Shown here: positions 44,701-55,199 of the stretch, one piece after another
Position numbering within the stretch: the first letter of the stretch is position 1
How the letters are laid out: each line of letters begins with the position of its first letter
Made by a program: the position numbers and the translations under genes
NCBI GenBank assembly: GCA_022577435.1
Contig: JAKOON010000018.1
Location: 6,072,156 to 6,136,155 of the forward strand
Origin: Embiotoca jacksoni
Taxonomy: Eukaryota; Chordata; Actinopteri; Embiotocidae
Direction: 5' to 3'
DNA length: 64,000 bases
The notes under the pieces: generated by a model
Seen by the model: the letters and a program-made list of their open reading frames with translations, nothing else
Databases searched by the model: none
What the model was told of the DNA's origin: nothing

Positions 44701-45917
44701 ACTAGCGCTGTCTGTCCAACCTCTCGAGCCCACATCATGGGGTTCTTTTATGAGTGACTTAAATGGGCAGTGTGGTTAACGCTTGATTTTTCCTCCTCGC
44801 TCCTCTTCCTCTTACCCCCCCCCCCCCCCCCGCTCCAACCCAACCCTTTGTGAGTTTGAAGGGCCTCCATGCTGAATTTCACGTGGCACCGGCGTATTGC
44901 ATTTAAAAAAAAGAGCGAAGATGCCAAGTAACAAAACACAGCGGTTATTGGACTTTGTCTCATTGGAAATAAAAGAGAAAGAGAAGAAGGAGAGAGAAAA
45001 AAAAGAGAAAAGAATCTACTTCGGTGAATTGATGAAGTGTGAAGAGTGTTAATAATGTATAAGGTTTTCAAAATTCAATCTCCAAAATGTGCGCTGTTGG
45101 AAGGAAGGAAAAAAAACAGAAAGACACAGAACAGAGTGTATATATGACAGGTGACATGATTCTTTTTCATGTAATTGATTTGCTTTGCCATTTGTTTCCC
45201 TCGTTTTTTTCATCTTTTGTGGAGCACGGGAGGCAGCTGTGTGATAGATGAACCTGGCGGAGTTCATTTTTTTTCCCTCCCCCTCCGCACCGCTGGGTCG
45301 CCTCCAGTGCAATGAACAGCGGTGCTTTCCTGTGCAGGTTACGGCAGAATAGTAATGTTTCCCACTTACTAAAACATGTGTCTCTGACTATATGTGGATT
45401 TCCAGTCTGCACGGCAGACGTGCAGTGCTGACACTCTTTTCCTTTTCTTCGAGTGAGGAAATAAGATGTCCACGGTTTTCTGGATCCGGTTGAAGATCTA
45501 AAGCGTGTCGAGCCAATAAAAACAAATAGAATGGTCAAACTTTTTATAATGACATAAGAGATGTGTCAATTCATTCACGACATCAAACTGAAACCTTGCT
45601 ATGATCTGCTGCCATTTGCGCTGTCAAAGAGGCATTACGCGGTAATACAAACTCAACACTTCTTGTATTATTTCAAATTAACTTGCAACCGCAGGAGCAG
45701 TGGTTCCACCTTTACAAACGAGCCGACCGCTCCGTTACGGCAACAAATAGCAGTACACCTGCAGCACGGTGTGTAAAACAGTGCTAATATAAAAACCTAA
45801 ACCTTCCTTCTCCAGTAAGATGACCTTTTAGATGATTTAAATGCTCCTTTGTGATGATTCATCAGTGACAGCTTGTATTACTACATGTTATGTTATTTAT
45901 TGCTTAGTATGTCAAAA
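44701..45917. other. non-coding; poly-C at 44815-44831
   Basis: C-run of 17, then purine-rich sequence at 44965-45010. No exon recognised. Confidence 0.45.
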
Positions 45918-45998
45918 TGCTAATCCTTTTCTCCTTTCTGTTTTTGTTTCCCCCCCTCCCCCCCATGTCTTTCCGGATGTTTTCTCCACCAGGTAAGA
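45918..45998 (+). promoter_or_regulatory. candidate recursive splice site (acceptor|donor)
   Basis: A branch-like TGCTAATCC (45918-45926) is followed by a long pyrimidine-rich tract with no AG dinucleotide for about 70 bases, then CTCCACCAG with AG at 45991-45992 and, immediately, GTAAGA from 45993. The juxtaposed 3' and strong 5' splice consensus is the form of recursive (zero-length exon) sites known from long introns. It implies + strand transcription if real. Confidence 0.45.
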
Positions 45999-47132
45999 AC
46001 TCTCTTTTCATACTGTACACATTTCATTATGTGTTTCATCATGTCTGATGCTTGAGTCTGTCGCTGACCTCGCACTAACAGGCCAAGGGACCCGACATAA
46101 AACCCTCCCCGCGGTCCGCACCCCGGGTCAGCCTGACGTCGTCAGATATATCGCATGCACCCTGATGTGTTTGTCAGCCGCTGAGAGCGATGCACCCATA
46201 AAGTATCCAGTGTACAGGAGGGAGGGATGCATCACCCCCTGCAAGAAGCGTATAATGCACAGTTAGCTTGTGCTTTCTGACTCAAGCATTATCCTCAAGG
46301 TTGGTCTCACTTGATGTTGAATCATCCTCTCAGTCACTGGTGCTTGTTATTGCACGCCTCCTCTCTCAGCTCGCGCGCCGAGGAAAAGTTTGTGTCGACT
46401 TTAGCAGCCACAGCTGCGACGCGCACACCCGCAGCTCCGAACACATCCAGCACTTTGACAATTAAGGCTGAAATAGCCCGACGGTATAATTGTTCACCCT
46501 CATTGTAATTCTGTTGTGTTGAGCCGCACGCCTGTAGGTGATTGCCTCGCTGCCTTTGATTTCTCCCTTTCAGTCAATGTTTTTTCTTCTTCCTCTTCTT
46601 TTTTTTTCTCTTTTTTTTTTTTCTTCCTTCAGAATACTCATTCAATTTTTACTGCTGTATGAGACTGTGAACAGCTTGCGGGGCGGGAGCGCAGTAATTA
46701 CCACAGTTATGTCAGGCGGAGCTGAGGAACGTAGCCTGGGGAGGAGAAAGGCCACTGTGCGGTGATGGCCCCCCGAAATTAATGGAGAATTGGAAATGAA
46801 TCAATAGCTAATGAAAATGTGTGTTCACTCTATTACTGCTTTTATGATGGCTGTAGCCTCGGGCGGGGCGCTTTGTCACCCGACTACACAGAGAGTGGTG
46901 GCGCCCCTGTGTGCTTCTCTCATCGTCTTCATCTCTGTTACTCGTTTCTCTCTGATGTTCTCTGCATCTCTGAACCTCGTCCTGCTTTCAATCCCGCTCG
47001 TTTCTTTTTGGCCACAAAATAGTTGAAGTTTGCAAAAGGCTTCATTTCATATGTAGAGGGAGCAAATGACTGTTTGGTCCGTGTTAAAGGTCAACAGTGT
47101 TTGGTCTGTATTGAGAGAAGCCATGTCTCTTA
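45999..47132. other. non-coding, no feature recognised
   Basis: A CpG-moderate patch at 46080-46160 and a pyrimidine tract at 46575-46630. No gene credited. Confidence 0.45.
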
Positions 47133-47315
47133 ACATTACATTACATTACATTTCATTTAGCTGACGCTTTTATCCAAAGCGACTTACAATAAGTGCATTT
47201 CAACCATGAGGGTACACAACCCAGAACAACAGGAATCAAGAAAATACAATTTCTTCAAGAAAGCCAAACTACAAAGTGCTATCAGTAAGTGCCATTTTAA
47301 CTCTGCTGAATACTT
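47133..47315 (+). mobile_element. teleost 'catttagctgacgcttttatcc' dispersed repeat
   Basis: Tandem ACATT words lead into CATTTAGCTGACGCTTTTAT and CCAAAGCGACTTACAATAAG, then AACCATGAGGGTAC, AACAACAGGAATCAAGAAA, TACAATTTCTTCAAGAAAGC and AAACTACAAAGTGCTATCAG. This is one of the most recognisable interspersed repeats of percomorph fish and the best single clue to the organism. Confidence 0.85.
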
Positions 47316-47509
47316 GTGATGTAAGATAACTGACTTCTTTAGTGGTCTTCCTCCCTGTTAATGATGACTGTTGTTGTTATACTTTTGGAATATTACACTG
47401 GTTTGAGAAAAACAGGCTTTTCCATCAACCAGAAAAACAAACCTAATAAACCAGTGACCGGCGTTTCAAACAAAAGTACTGGTCAGTATTTGCTGGGAGA
47501 CTTTTTACT

Positions 47510-47543
47510 TTTATTATTATTAGTTTTTTATTATTATTATTAG
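47510..47543. repeat. (TTA)n microsatellite, interrupted
   Basis: TTATTATTATTAG then a T-run then TTATTATTATTATTAG. Confidence 0.85.
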
Positions 47544-47770
47544 ACATTTGCCCTGCCTTGGGCGAAGTGACCGATAAGAAGCATATCTGTAGCTTTCATC
47601 TTTGAGATGAGGGCCGTTGTTTGCTCTGCGTGTCTAAAATCGAACCTATTTGTTCTGGTGACAAAACTAGTGACTGATTATCTCTGATCGGACCGTCTGC
47701 TCAGTGCTTTGCTCTCCAGTGACTGTGCAGAATAGTGGCAGGCTCATGATATGCTAGCTTTACCTGGCTT

Positions 47771-48000
47771 AGTTTGAAGCGCTTCTAATTGTTGTTTAGT
47801 TTTTAAAGAGGTTCCTCATAGAACTTTTTGATGGTTGTAGTTGTCTTTGCATGTTTCTACTGTTTGTACTGTATAATCTAATATCAAAGAGCCACATCAA
47901 TGTATCAGAACATGGTAATAAGGGGGTCTTTTTCTTCTTAATGGCAGTTGGCAAACAGCTGTTAGGTGCATTACCGCCACCTTCAGGTGCATTTCTACCA
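47771..48000 (+). mobile_element. dispersed repeat B, copy 2, with CTCF-like motif
   Basis: Same block order as 11438-11640: GTTTGAAGC, GAGGTTCCTCATAGAACTTT, CTTTGCATGTTTCTACTGTT, ATGGTAATAA, AGTTGGCAAACAGCTGTTAG and ACCGCCACCTTCAGG. It carries about 40 extra bases (ATCTAATATCAAAGAGCCAC and following) that are absent in copy 1. CCGCCACCTTCAGG is at 47974-47987. Confidence 0.7.
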
Positions 48001-48391
48001 GGTAAAAGTTAGTCTTAAACTGTTGGATTTAAAAAATGTATTTATTGGCTATTTGAAAAAGTGTTTTTGTATTGTTAATTGTATTTGGTTTCTGGACAGT
48101 TGGGTGTTCAGATATTGTTGCATTGTAGGTTACTTGTAACCTTAATGTTCCTCGTCTAGCGGGATTTTGAAGTTCATTGGAAGTCTTTCAGCTCAAAAAT
48201 CTTTTGGTTAGGCTGGTTTATTTTATTTCTCCTGCATCTTGTTTTTCTACCAACGGTGGAAATGAATTCATGACGAGCAAAAAAACAAACAAAAAATAGA
48301 GTTCATGGCTTTGCCAGACGTCTCCAAGAACGAACCGGGAAGAGAATCGAAATAAATCAAGTCTAACAGCTGAGAGTCACAGTTGGAACAG

Positions 48392-48730
48392 ATGATGAGC
48401 TCAAGAAGGCAGTGTGACAAATGTGGAAAACTGTGCAATAGAAAACATGATGGTCATCCCCTGACAACAAGACAAAGAGCTTGTGATTGTGTTCGTCTGG
48501 ACAACATGAAAAAGTCCGACAGAGAAAACAATGTGCAACCGCTTAAGAAGATCAAAGCCGAGGATGTGGAATACCATGAAATATTTACAGAGCTTCAAAA
48601 AAAGCGTCCGGTTTATTTTTCCAACACTTGCTGGGTGGACGGTCCAGTTTTGGACTGGGAACGTAGCGGTCTCCGAGACTTAGTCGGGATCTCAGCTGAC
48701 TATAGAAGAACCTTAAACCTAAAATGCTGA
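48392..48730 (+). CDS. hypothetical 112-codon Cys/His-rich open frame
   Basis: I do not recognise this protein. From ATG at 48392 (a second ATG follows at once, with A at -3) it gives 112 residues. The N-terminal third has a metal-binding-like cluster, C8-x2-C11-x3-C15-x3-H19-x2-H22 and C31-x-C33. A basic, charged middle (residues 40-57) and a Trp/Asp-containing C-terminal third follow. AATAAA lies at 48834-48839, about 104 bases after the stop, with T-rich sequence beyond. The same frame upstream holds another ATG (48305) with 16 codons before TAA at 48353 and a second stop at 48371, so this may be the intact part of a decayed gene or transposon frame. Composition differs from the low-complexity chance frames elsewhere. 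A frame of this length can still arise by chance here. Confidence 0.25.
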   Translation: MMSSRRQCDKCGKLCNRKHDGHPLTTRQRACDCVRLDNMKKSDRENNVQPLKKIKAEDVEYHEIFTELQKKRPVYFSNTCWVDGPVLDWERSGLRDLVGISADYRRTLNLKC

Positions 48731-48956
48731 TAGACTGAAGATTATAGGTTAGACAAAAGCTTCGGGAACTTTGAGAAACAGCGCTGAGGTTTTGATGGTG
48801 ATAAGATTCGTGATTCATTGGTCTCACTTTCAGAATAAAGTTTTTACTCTGAATGTTACAAGGGAAATAAGGCTTTTAGGGAAAGGAGCGAGTACATTTT
48901 GGCAAATCAAACACCCTATAATATCATGTACTGTTATATCTGTTATATATTATATC

Positions 48957-49130
48957 TGGGCTGTGGCTCAGATGGTAGCGCAGGTAGTCCAGTAGTCGCA
49001 GTGTTGCTCCCGTCCACATGCTGAAGTGTTCTTGGGCGAGACACTGAAGTTGATCACGATGGCAGGCGGCACCTTGCCTGGCAGCTCCGTGGGCCTTTGG
49101 TGTGTTTAAGAACGGGTGAATGACCTTAGT
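48957..49130 (+). mobile_element. tRNA-derived SINE fragment, B box deleted
   Basis: GGGCTGTGGCTCAGATGGTA followed by GCGCAGG has tRNA A-box form (TGGCTCAGATGG). It is followed by TGAAGTGTTCTTGGGCGAGA and CACTGAAG, GATGGCAGGCGGCACCTTGC and GGGTGAATGACC, in the order of a common teleost tRNA-related SINE. The expected GGTTCGATTCC B box between the head and CCGTCCACATG is missing, so the copy should be transcriptionally dead. Confidence 0.7.
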
Positions 49131-49164
49131 AAACCTAAGAAAGGGAGAAAACATAACGACATAA

Positions 49165-49203
49165 GGCAGTTTATTGGCATTGTAAGAGTACAACGAAATT
49201 AAG
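49165..49203 (+). mobile_element. short retroelement-end-like motif
   Basis: GGCAGTTTATTGGCATTGTA then AGAGTACAACGAAATTAA resembles a frequent teleost TTTATTGTCATTGTxxAxTACAACGAAATT motif. It lies 35 bases downstream of the SINE fragment and may be a separate element. Confidence 0.45.
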
Positions 49204-50599
49204 TTGGCAGCTCAGGATCAGCAGCAATGAACAAGATAAAAGCATAAAACTAAGGTAAAAGAAGAGATAACGATAGACGTACAGCATCTTAGTGCCGGAT
49301 GCTGCATGTTTGGTCCATTTACTATATCAGAACGATTCATCTGGACATGTCAAAAAGTAGTAAAGCTGAGATTACACTGAACTCGATAATAGCAGCAGGA
49401 CTGGCTTCCATAGTGAGTCAATAACGTGCCCTCCTGAAGGGGGCGTTTTCTAATGTGGCCTTTAACCCCGCAAAACACACGGCGAGCTTAATGGTGTGCA
49501 ATCACTGTTTGTGGCGCAAACAGTGTGACTTCAAGGGGACTGAGGTTTTAATAAAGCAGCACGTAGTCGTTACCTTTATCCTTTTTGACATTTCAGCTGT
49601 TTTTAAGACAAAACGGCGCCGCGTCTGACTTCATCGGGCGGTGAGACTGTCGAGGAGGAAAAAGAGATCCGTGATCGGAGGAGGGAACCTTTTATGTCAC
49701 TTATCCAGGTTGTACAGGGACACAGAGCTCGGTGCACATTAGCCGACTGCTCCCCCAGGATTCACAGATCATTTCTCTTCCCTGACATGGTACATGCAGC
49801 ACTGCCCCGGGGTGCCTGACAGCGCGTGACATCGCCTCTGTGTGTGTGTTTGTGTGCGTGAGGATCCCAAACCTTCCACCCATCAGCACCTCCTGCCGCC
49901 TGCAAACCCTCGGGGTCCCCCGCCATTCAAGTTTAGCTGCCTCTCTTTGTTAAAACGCCGCGTGACACCGTAGATAAATACAAACTACATCCTCGCGGGG
50001 TTGCCGTGGATACTATCGAATGTATCGGTGCTGTGAACTCAACCACAGGACTTTACTTTATCTTATTGACGCTCAGCTGCGGAGACTTTACGTCAACGTC
50101 ACACAACATCGACTCTTTATCGTTTGTTCTGCCAGACAATCAAACGTGGCTTATTGTTCTGCAGAGCTGAGAGTAATTCATCTCAGTGGAAGTCGGGTCA
50201 CGTACTGAACACTGTTGGGTGTTCATTTAAATTCATTTATAGGTAATCAATGTATTGATGAATTCCTGGAGATCTATTTCTGTTTTCTCCGTCAGCCTAT
50301 TGTTACTATTAAAACGGCTGCTACTGTAGTCAGTGTGTCAGCCACGCTCTGTTGTTCCATTACTGAGAGTTTTTTTTTTTTATTTCTTTATAGACTAACC
50401 TAAATTGTAATAAACAGCTGTTCATCTCGTTATCTGTGATTGACAGAATACAATAGTGATTCTTTGAAAGCATTTTTTTACGTGACTTTCACAAACAGCT
50501 TGCGTGAAGCTCTGAAGCTCAAACAATCTGATGCCGTGAAAATGCTTTTAGATTATTCAATAATGATAAATACAGGTTCACTCTGGGTCTGTTGATTTT
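49204..50599. other. non-coding, no feature recognised
   Basis: Includes a short (GT)n with interruptions at 49840-49858 and a T-run at 50371-50381. No gene seen. Confidence 0.45.
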
Positions 50600-50900
50600 G
50601 GTAGGTTATTTAGTACAAATTTGTGAGGGAATTAACACCACTGATGGAGAATATCAGCAAAAGCAAGGCTTAATTATGAGCTCATTTTATGTCCCTGTCT
50701 TGTACAGGTGCTCTTTGCCACCATTTAGCTCAAATAAATTAAGTGTTATTCTTCCATTTGAGAACCAGTTGCACTGGATGGAATTGGAGGTAGGAAGTGG
50801 GAGTGTGTTTACACATTGAGCAGAGGTTAATTAATAGTGGGTGCGAGTTTTGTCCCGTGGTCCTGTAATGGGTTAATCCGGCCGAGCACATTACAGAACG
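50600..50900. promoter_or_regulatory. candidate conserved non-coding element
   Basis: GGCTTAATTATGAGCTCATT near 50668, CTCAAATAAATTAAGTG near 50729, GTTAATTAATAGTGGG near 50826 and AATGGGTTAATCCGGCC (paired-type/K50-like) near 50868. High homeodomain-core density in unique-looking sequence. Confidence 0.3.
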
Positions 50901-51079
50901 GAAACTTCATATGTTGAAATTTCACTATTGTGGCCACAATTTGACGAGACTCAGACTGAATGTAAAAAAAATCAAGCAAAGTTAGTATATACAGATCCAA
51001 GCAGGCAAAGCACACAAAGGTAAAGATGTGCAGACTTGCAACTGCAGCTTCAGCAAAAAACCTCACATGCAGATTTGTT

Positions 51080-51360
51080 GTCTCTAAAGTCTGTTTTAAT
51101 TTAGATATAATAAACACATACTGTATTGATGGCATACGGTGTGACTTTATGATGACATCATTATGTCTGATCTCCACTGTGAATAAACATCCATGAATCA
51201 GCTCAGAAACCTCAGTGAAAAGACTTTTTTTTTTTTTTTTTTTTAAATTTTATTTCATTTTATTAATCCCCGAGGGGAAATTTCTTGCAGAACTTGCTGA
51301 AGAATCATCACATTTTTAAGTTTCCTTCGTATCCAAGCAACCCAATTACAGCTGTCTGTA
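51080..51360 (+). mobile_element. repeat P, copy 1, with nested insertion
   Basis: Aligns by eye with 53255-53490: CTAAAGTCTxTTT, TGxTGxxxTCATT, AATAAACATCCA, GAAT-AG-TCAGAAA, and then TCxTCACATTT and CAA-CCA blocks. Relative to copy 2, this copy carries about 70 extra bases (about 51223-51292) made of a T-run plus TTTTATTAATCCCCGAGGGG-type retroelement tail. Confidence 0.5.
51223..51292 (+). mobile_element. retroelement tail-like insertion
   Basis: T-run (51226-51244), then ATTTTATTTCATTTTATTAA and TCCCCGAGGGGAAATTTCTTGC. The TTTATTAATCCCCxxGGGGAAATTTC motif is one I associate with the 3' ends of teleost non-LTR retrotransposons. Its absence from the paralogous copy at 53255-53490 supports an insertion. 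Confidence 0.45.
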
Positions 51361-52155
51361 CATCCATGGGTACACTGCAGACAGGAATTACTCTTATCTC
51401 ATTTGGCATCCTTTAATAGTGGCCATTTGCCAAAATGTAACAGGAATTGTCTGAAGAAGATGCTCAACAACCTGTTTAATGAGCTTTTTTGAGTCTTGTT
51501 CTCCTGGAAGCTTTAATTTGTTTTTCCTCATTTAGCAAAATCACGTTAACACGAAAGCATGTTTACATGTCAGGTTAAAGAAAACATTTTGGACTTCAGT
51601 TAAACTTCCCCAGTCAGTAGACAAAAAGTCAATGATCCACTTTAGATTGAAACAAACGCTCCAAACAGGATTTTGATTCCAGGCAAATTAAAGAGACTGT
51701 AAATTATTACAGTTTAGGGAGTTGAAAACTAAACATATATGTGCTACAAACGGATCATTTCTTTAGTTGTTTCTCTCTTGGTGTCACCTCTTTGTTTTAA
51801 AGATGTTTGATCATCTATTCTGTAGTTTTCGCTTTGTGTTGACTTTGTTACATTAGTTTGGTCTTTGTTTGGTCAGTTGTTCTCAATTTATAGAAAGATT
51901 TTACAGCCTGAGTTAAGTTAAGGTGACTTTTATGGGCCAGAACTTTTGTTATGTATATATTTGTGTGTTGTTTTCCTCTTCTTGAAAGTCCAGCTGTGAC
52001 TCCTCAAACTTGCAGCGGATCCTTTAATCAGTGATCCGATCTAGAAAACTTCCCGACACAATCTGAAAGCAGCTCGAGGACAGTCGGGTGCAGATGTGAG
52101 CAACCTGAACAAACTAAAACAGAGAGAACGCCACCACCGGCAACACAGTGATCAA
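51361..52155. other. AT-rich non-coding DNA
   Basis: 51550-51600 shares AGCATGTTTACAT and TTGGACTT with 53753-53790, so repeat P may extend further. Otherwise nothing recognised. Confidence 0.35.
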
Positions 52156-52171
52156 CACAGTGATCACTGTG
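52156..52171. repeat. 16-base perfect palindrome
   Basis: CACAGTGATCACTGTG, partly repeated just upstream as CACAGTGATCA (52145-52155). Confidence 0.8.
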
Positions 52172-53254
52172 GGATCAGAGGTGACGGTCAAGTGTTCTCG
52201 TTGTAATCTCCGCCCGTACCAAGTGAACCTGTAAAGACCTCTACTTGCTAAGCATTAGTGAAACGGTCCTCCAAAGTAAACAACTCGGTTTGATACTCGT
52301 CGTACGATGTCGAGGACAGACTCACATCTGGTCCATTAGCACGCTGCTCGACCTGCTCGAGGACTCAAGGCTCCTCTGGGGTCAAGCGTCCCTCGAGTGA
52401 CTAAATTAACCATTCACTAATGTTCCTGAAGAGACAGACACGGGGAGACGGGAGAGTGTCGGGAGGAAAGCGGGTTAGCTCACCTTATCGTGCCTACAGA
52501 AAACCGCAATCATCCTCAGAGGCAGATTAGCGAGCGGACCGGTGAGCCTGCGAATACCCTTCACTGCCTGAGCAGGTGGCCTCCCATACCAAGTACAGCA
52601 CATTAATCCGGTCAGTTAACAAATAAGCAGCCCGGCTAATAGAGCACCGCCAGAGGCTTACGTTTCCACCGTTACTGGGCGGGGGGCCTCGTTTAATTTG
52701 CTTCGGATGAAAAAAAAAAAAAAGGGACAGGATGGTGGGATCAAATGAGGAAGGACGACGGGGATTGAGTGAGGAAGTTAAGAGGGAGGAAGAGGAGGGC
52801 GCGAAGGAGAGCTGAAAGGACAAAAGCAGCTGAAAAAGTGCCCGGCCCGGCGAGCCAGAACGGGCCTTAGACGGTGGGTTTGGTGTCGTCAGCAGTATCA
52901 CACTCAGCCTGCTGTTCCCTGTGAGTGTTCGCCTGGCGTGTTGTCAGTCAAAACTGATGTTGAGTGAACTGCACATAAAGTGCTGGGAGAGAGCCCCCCG
53001 AGACCTGTCAGCATTAACGCGCCATTTGTACTCCGAATATTACAAAACGGTCCCGTCGTGGGTCGTTTTCACACACTTACACGCACGTATACATTCACAC
53101 GGTGTGAGACTCCTCCAGGCGTTACTTTCATGCATCCGGCCCCTTTCTGAGGAATTAATATTGTTTTTTTTCTTTCGCTAAACTCTCTTGTTAAATTAAG
53201 ATATGGTCTGAAATAAACATGGATGTTTCACGGGATGAAGTCAAAAATCTCCTC
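52172..53254. other. non-coding; purine-rich stretch 52710-52830
   Basis: A-run at 52709-52721, then a G/A-rich segment that explains the long minus-strand frame at 52527-52901. Nothing else recognised. Confidence 0.45.
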
Positions 53255-53490
53255 AGCTTTAAAGTCTATTTAAATTTTTTAAAAATTGTACCCCTTCTCA
53301 GGGTCAGGACTCCGTCAAAAACGCAGAGACATGAAACGCATGTTGATGTCATTCAGTCTGACTTGCGCTTTGCAAATAAACATCCAGAAATTAGGTCAGA
53401 AATCGAAGAAAGAAAAGAGGCTTCTTGAAAATCGTCACATTTAAAAATGTTCCTCAGTATCAAACTAATCCACTGTAATTATCTGCGAGG
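53255..53490 (+). mobile_element. repeat P, copy 2 (uninterrupted)
   Basis: Counterpart of 51080-51360 without the T-run and tail insertion: AATAAACATCCAGAAATTAG, GTCAGAAATCG, AAATCGTCACATTT and TCCTCAGTATCAAACTAATC. Identity looks moderate, so both copies are old. The element is otherwise unknown to me. Confidence 0.5.
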
Positions 53491-53834
53491 GGTCATCAAA
53501 GATTTACAAGACTGTTCCTGTTGTGCACAAATGGAGCGCAGTGGCGTGCACGGAGCAGTAACTTTAATGAGTAAGTATTAACATCAGCACCTCAGATACA
53601 CACCTTTTTGTGACCACTGGTACGTCTGCAGTTTCATTATGGACCGAAACCTTCAGCCGAGAGCACAGGTGATTTATGTCAATTGTTTGGGGAACAGAAA
53701 AAAAGTCGTTGGTTGCAAATATTCACCAAAAAAAGCATGCTAAAATCAGAGCATGTTTACATCAGATTACCAAAACCAGCTTGGACTTGCTCTACTTTCA
53801 TAGAAAAGTCCAAAAATCCATTGGAAAAAGTCCG

Positions 53835-53835
<1 letters not shown>

Positions 53836-53866
<31 letters not shown>
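53836..53866. repeat. poly-C (21) joined to poly-A (10)
   Basis: Abrupt C21-A10 junction. The minus strand carries a 21-G run. Length is likely unreliable in an assembly. Confidence 0.9.
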
Positions 53867-54949
53867 GTAGAGCGACAACTAGTTTTTCAGATGGAAAAAA
53901 AAAACTTTGATTCACTTTTGAATAAAAGGATGTTGTTTCAGATGAGTAAGAAGAAGTTAATTATGGCTGTAATTGTTACTGGGTTGTGGTAGAAAAATGA
54001 ACCACATACGTGCTAGGAATGAGATTAAAATCACTTATAATTGGAGGTCACGTTAAACTTGCCTCACTTCCTCTACAACCAGTCCCCTCCTCCCAGTAAA
54101 GACAGACTCCAGTAGACTCGCCTGTATCTGATCACTGAAGCTGCTCGGCTGATGTGAGCGGTCAGTGATTTATTTGTGGATGTCCCGAGCGCTGCACGGG
54201 TTCCCCCGGGAGGATCGGCGCTTCACCCCTCTGCTTCCTTTAGGTCCAGGAGCAGCCAGGCTCCCTAATGGGCCCGCTGACATGCGTTCAGCAGTAATGA
54301 TCACCTCCAGGGATTTCCCCTCGGTTTGTCTCAATGACGGACGCCCGCAAGGACAAATCAATACCCGGCCCGCCGTCTCCACCCAGGTGACCGTTTTCAT
54401 TCCGAAATCTCCGCTTTGTTTTTGTTTTTTTTGGACGAACGCCTCCGACGCGCCGCTCGGGGACACTTTTCTTTATCTGCTTTCTCTTCTGCTTGTGAAC
54501 AAACAGCAGCTTCCTTGAAGTTGTTTTGTTGGAACATGTAAAGAAACCAGCGACTGCCTGCTACACGTCGAAGACTCGCATTACCAAGTTTGCACGCCCG
54601 GGTGTTGTTTTGGCCGCTGACGGCGCGGCGTTCCTCTTCTAATCACTTTATCTCAGGAGCGATACTGTTTTAATTCATTTTACAGTTTCTGAAGGCAATT
54701 CAAACTCATTTGCTTGAACTACCGCTAAATGCAACCACTGTAAAGCTCTTTAAAATGAACAACGGCTGTATTATTTGACAACAACAATGAACGCTGAATC
54801 AACACCGACGTTTAACATCGAAGCAGAGCTCCAAGTCCAGAGTCCTCAGGAGGTCACTTTCCCTTCAGTTTTCAGTTGAAAGTAATAAAGCGACCGCCGT
54901 GTTCTCGTGATCTTTCTTGGGAACGTCTGTCCAAGCTATTTGAGCAATT
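53867..54949. other. non-coding; CpG-moderate at 54180-54460
   Basis: 54180-54460 is GC-rich with chance frames on both strands. The rest is AT-rich. Confidence 0.45.
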
Positions 54950-55110
54950 AGTTGTGTGCTGGTCATTGATTAGTAATTTCTTTCAGGGCCAAAGCGGGGC
55001 GGTTAGCGGACCTCTCGTAAATCCCCATGTCCTCATCAAGCCCCATTTCCTGCTAATGAGGTTTATTAGATTACAACTCAACCTCACACGTTTAACAAAA
55101 GATTAAATTG
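54950..55110. promoter_or_regulatory. candidate conserved non-coding element beside CpG island
   Basis: TTGATTAGTAATTTC near 54966, CCTGCTAATGAGGTTTATTA near 55050 and AAAGATTAAATTGGC near 55098, in unique-looking sequence immediately upstream of the strongest CpG island. Confidence 0.3.
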
Positions 55111-55199
55111 GCAGAACTCTGCGGGGAATATGTTTTTAGAGTACAACCGTAATGAGTGAAAGTGAAGGAAATGTGAAGCGCTAAGCAGGAATAAGCCAT

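Noticed and set aside
48957..49030. tRNA gene
   Set aside because: Only an A-box-like head is present, with no anticodon arm or T-arm/B box. SINE-derived.
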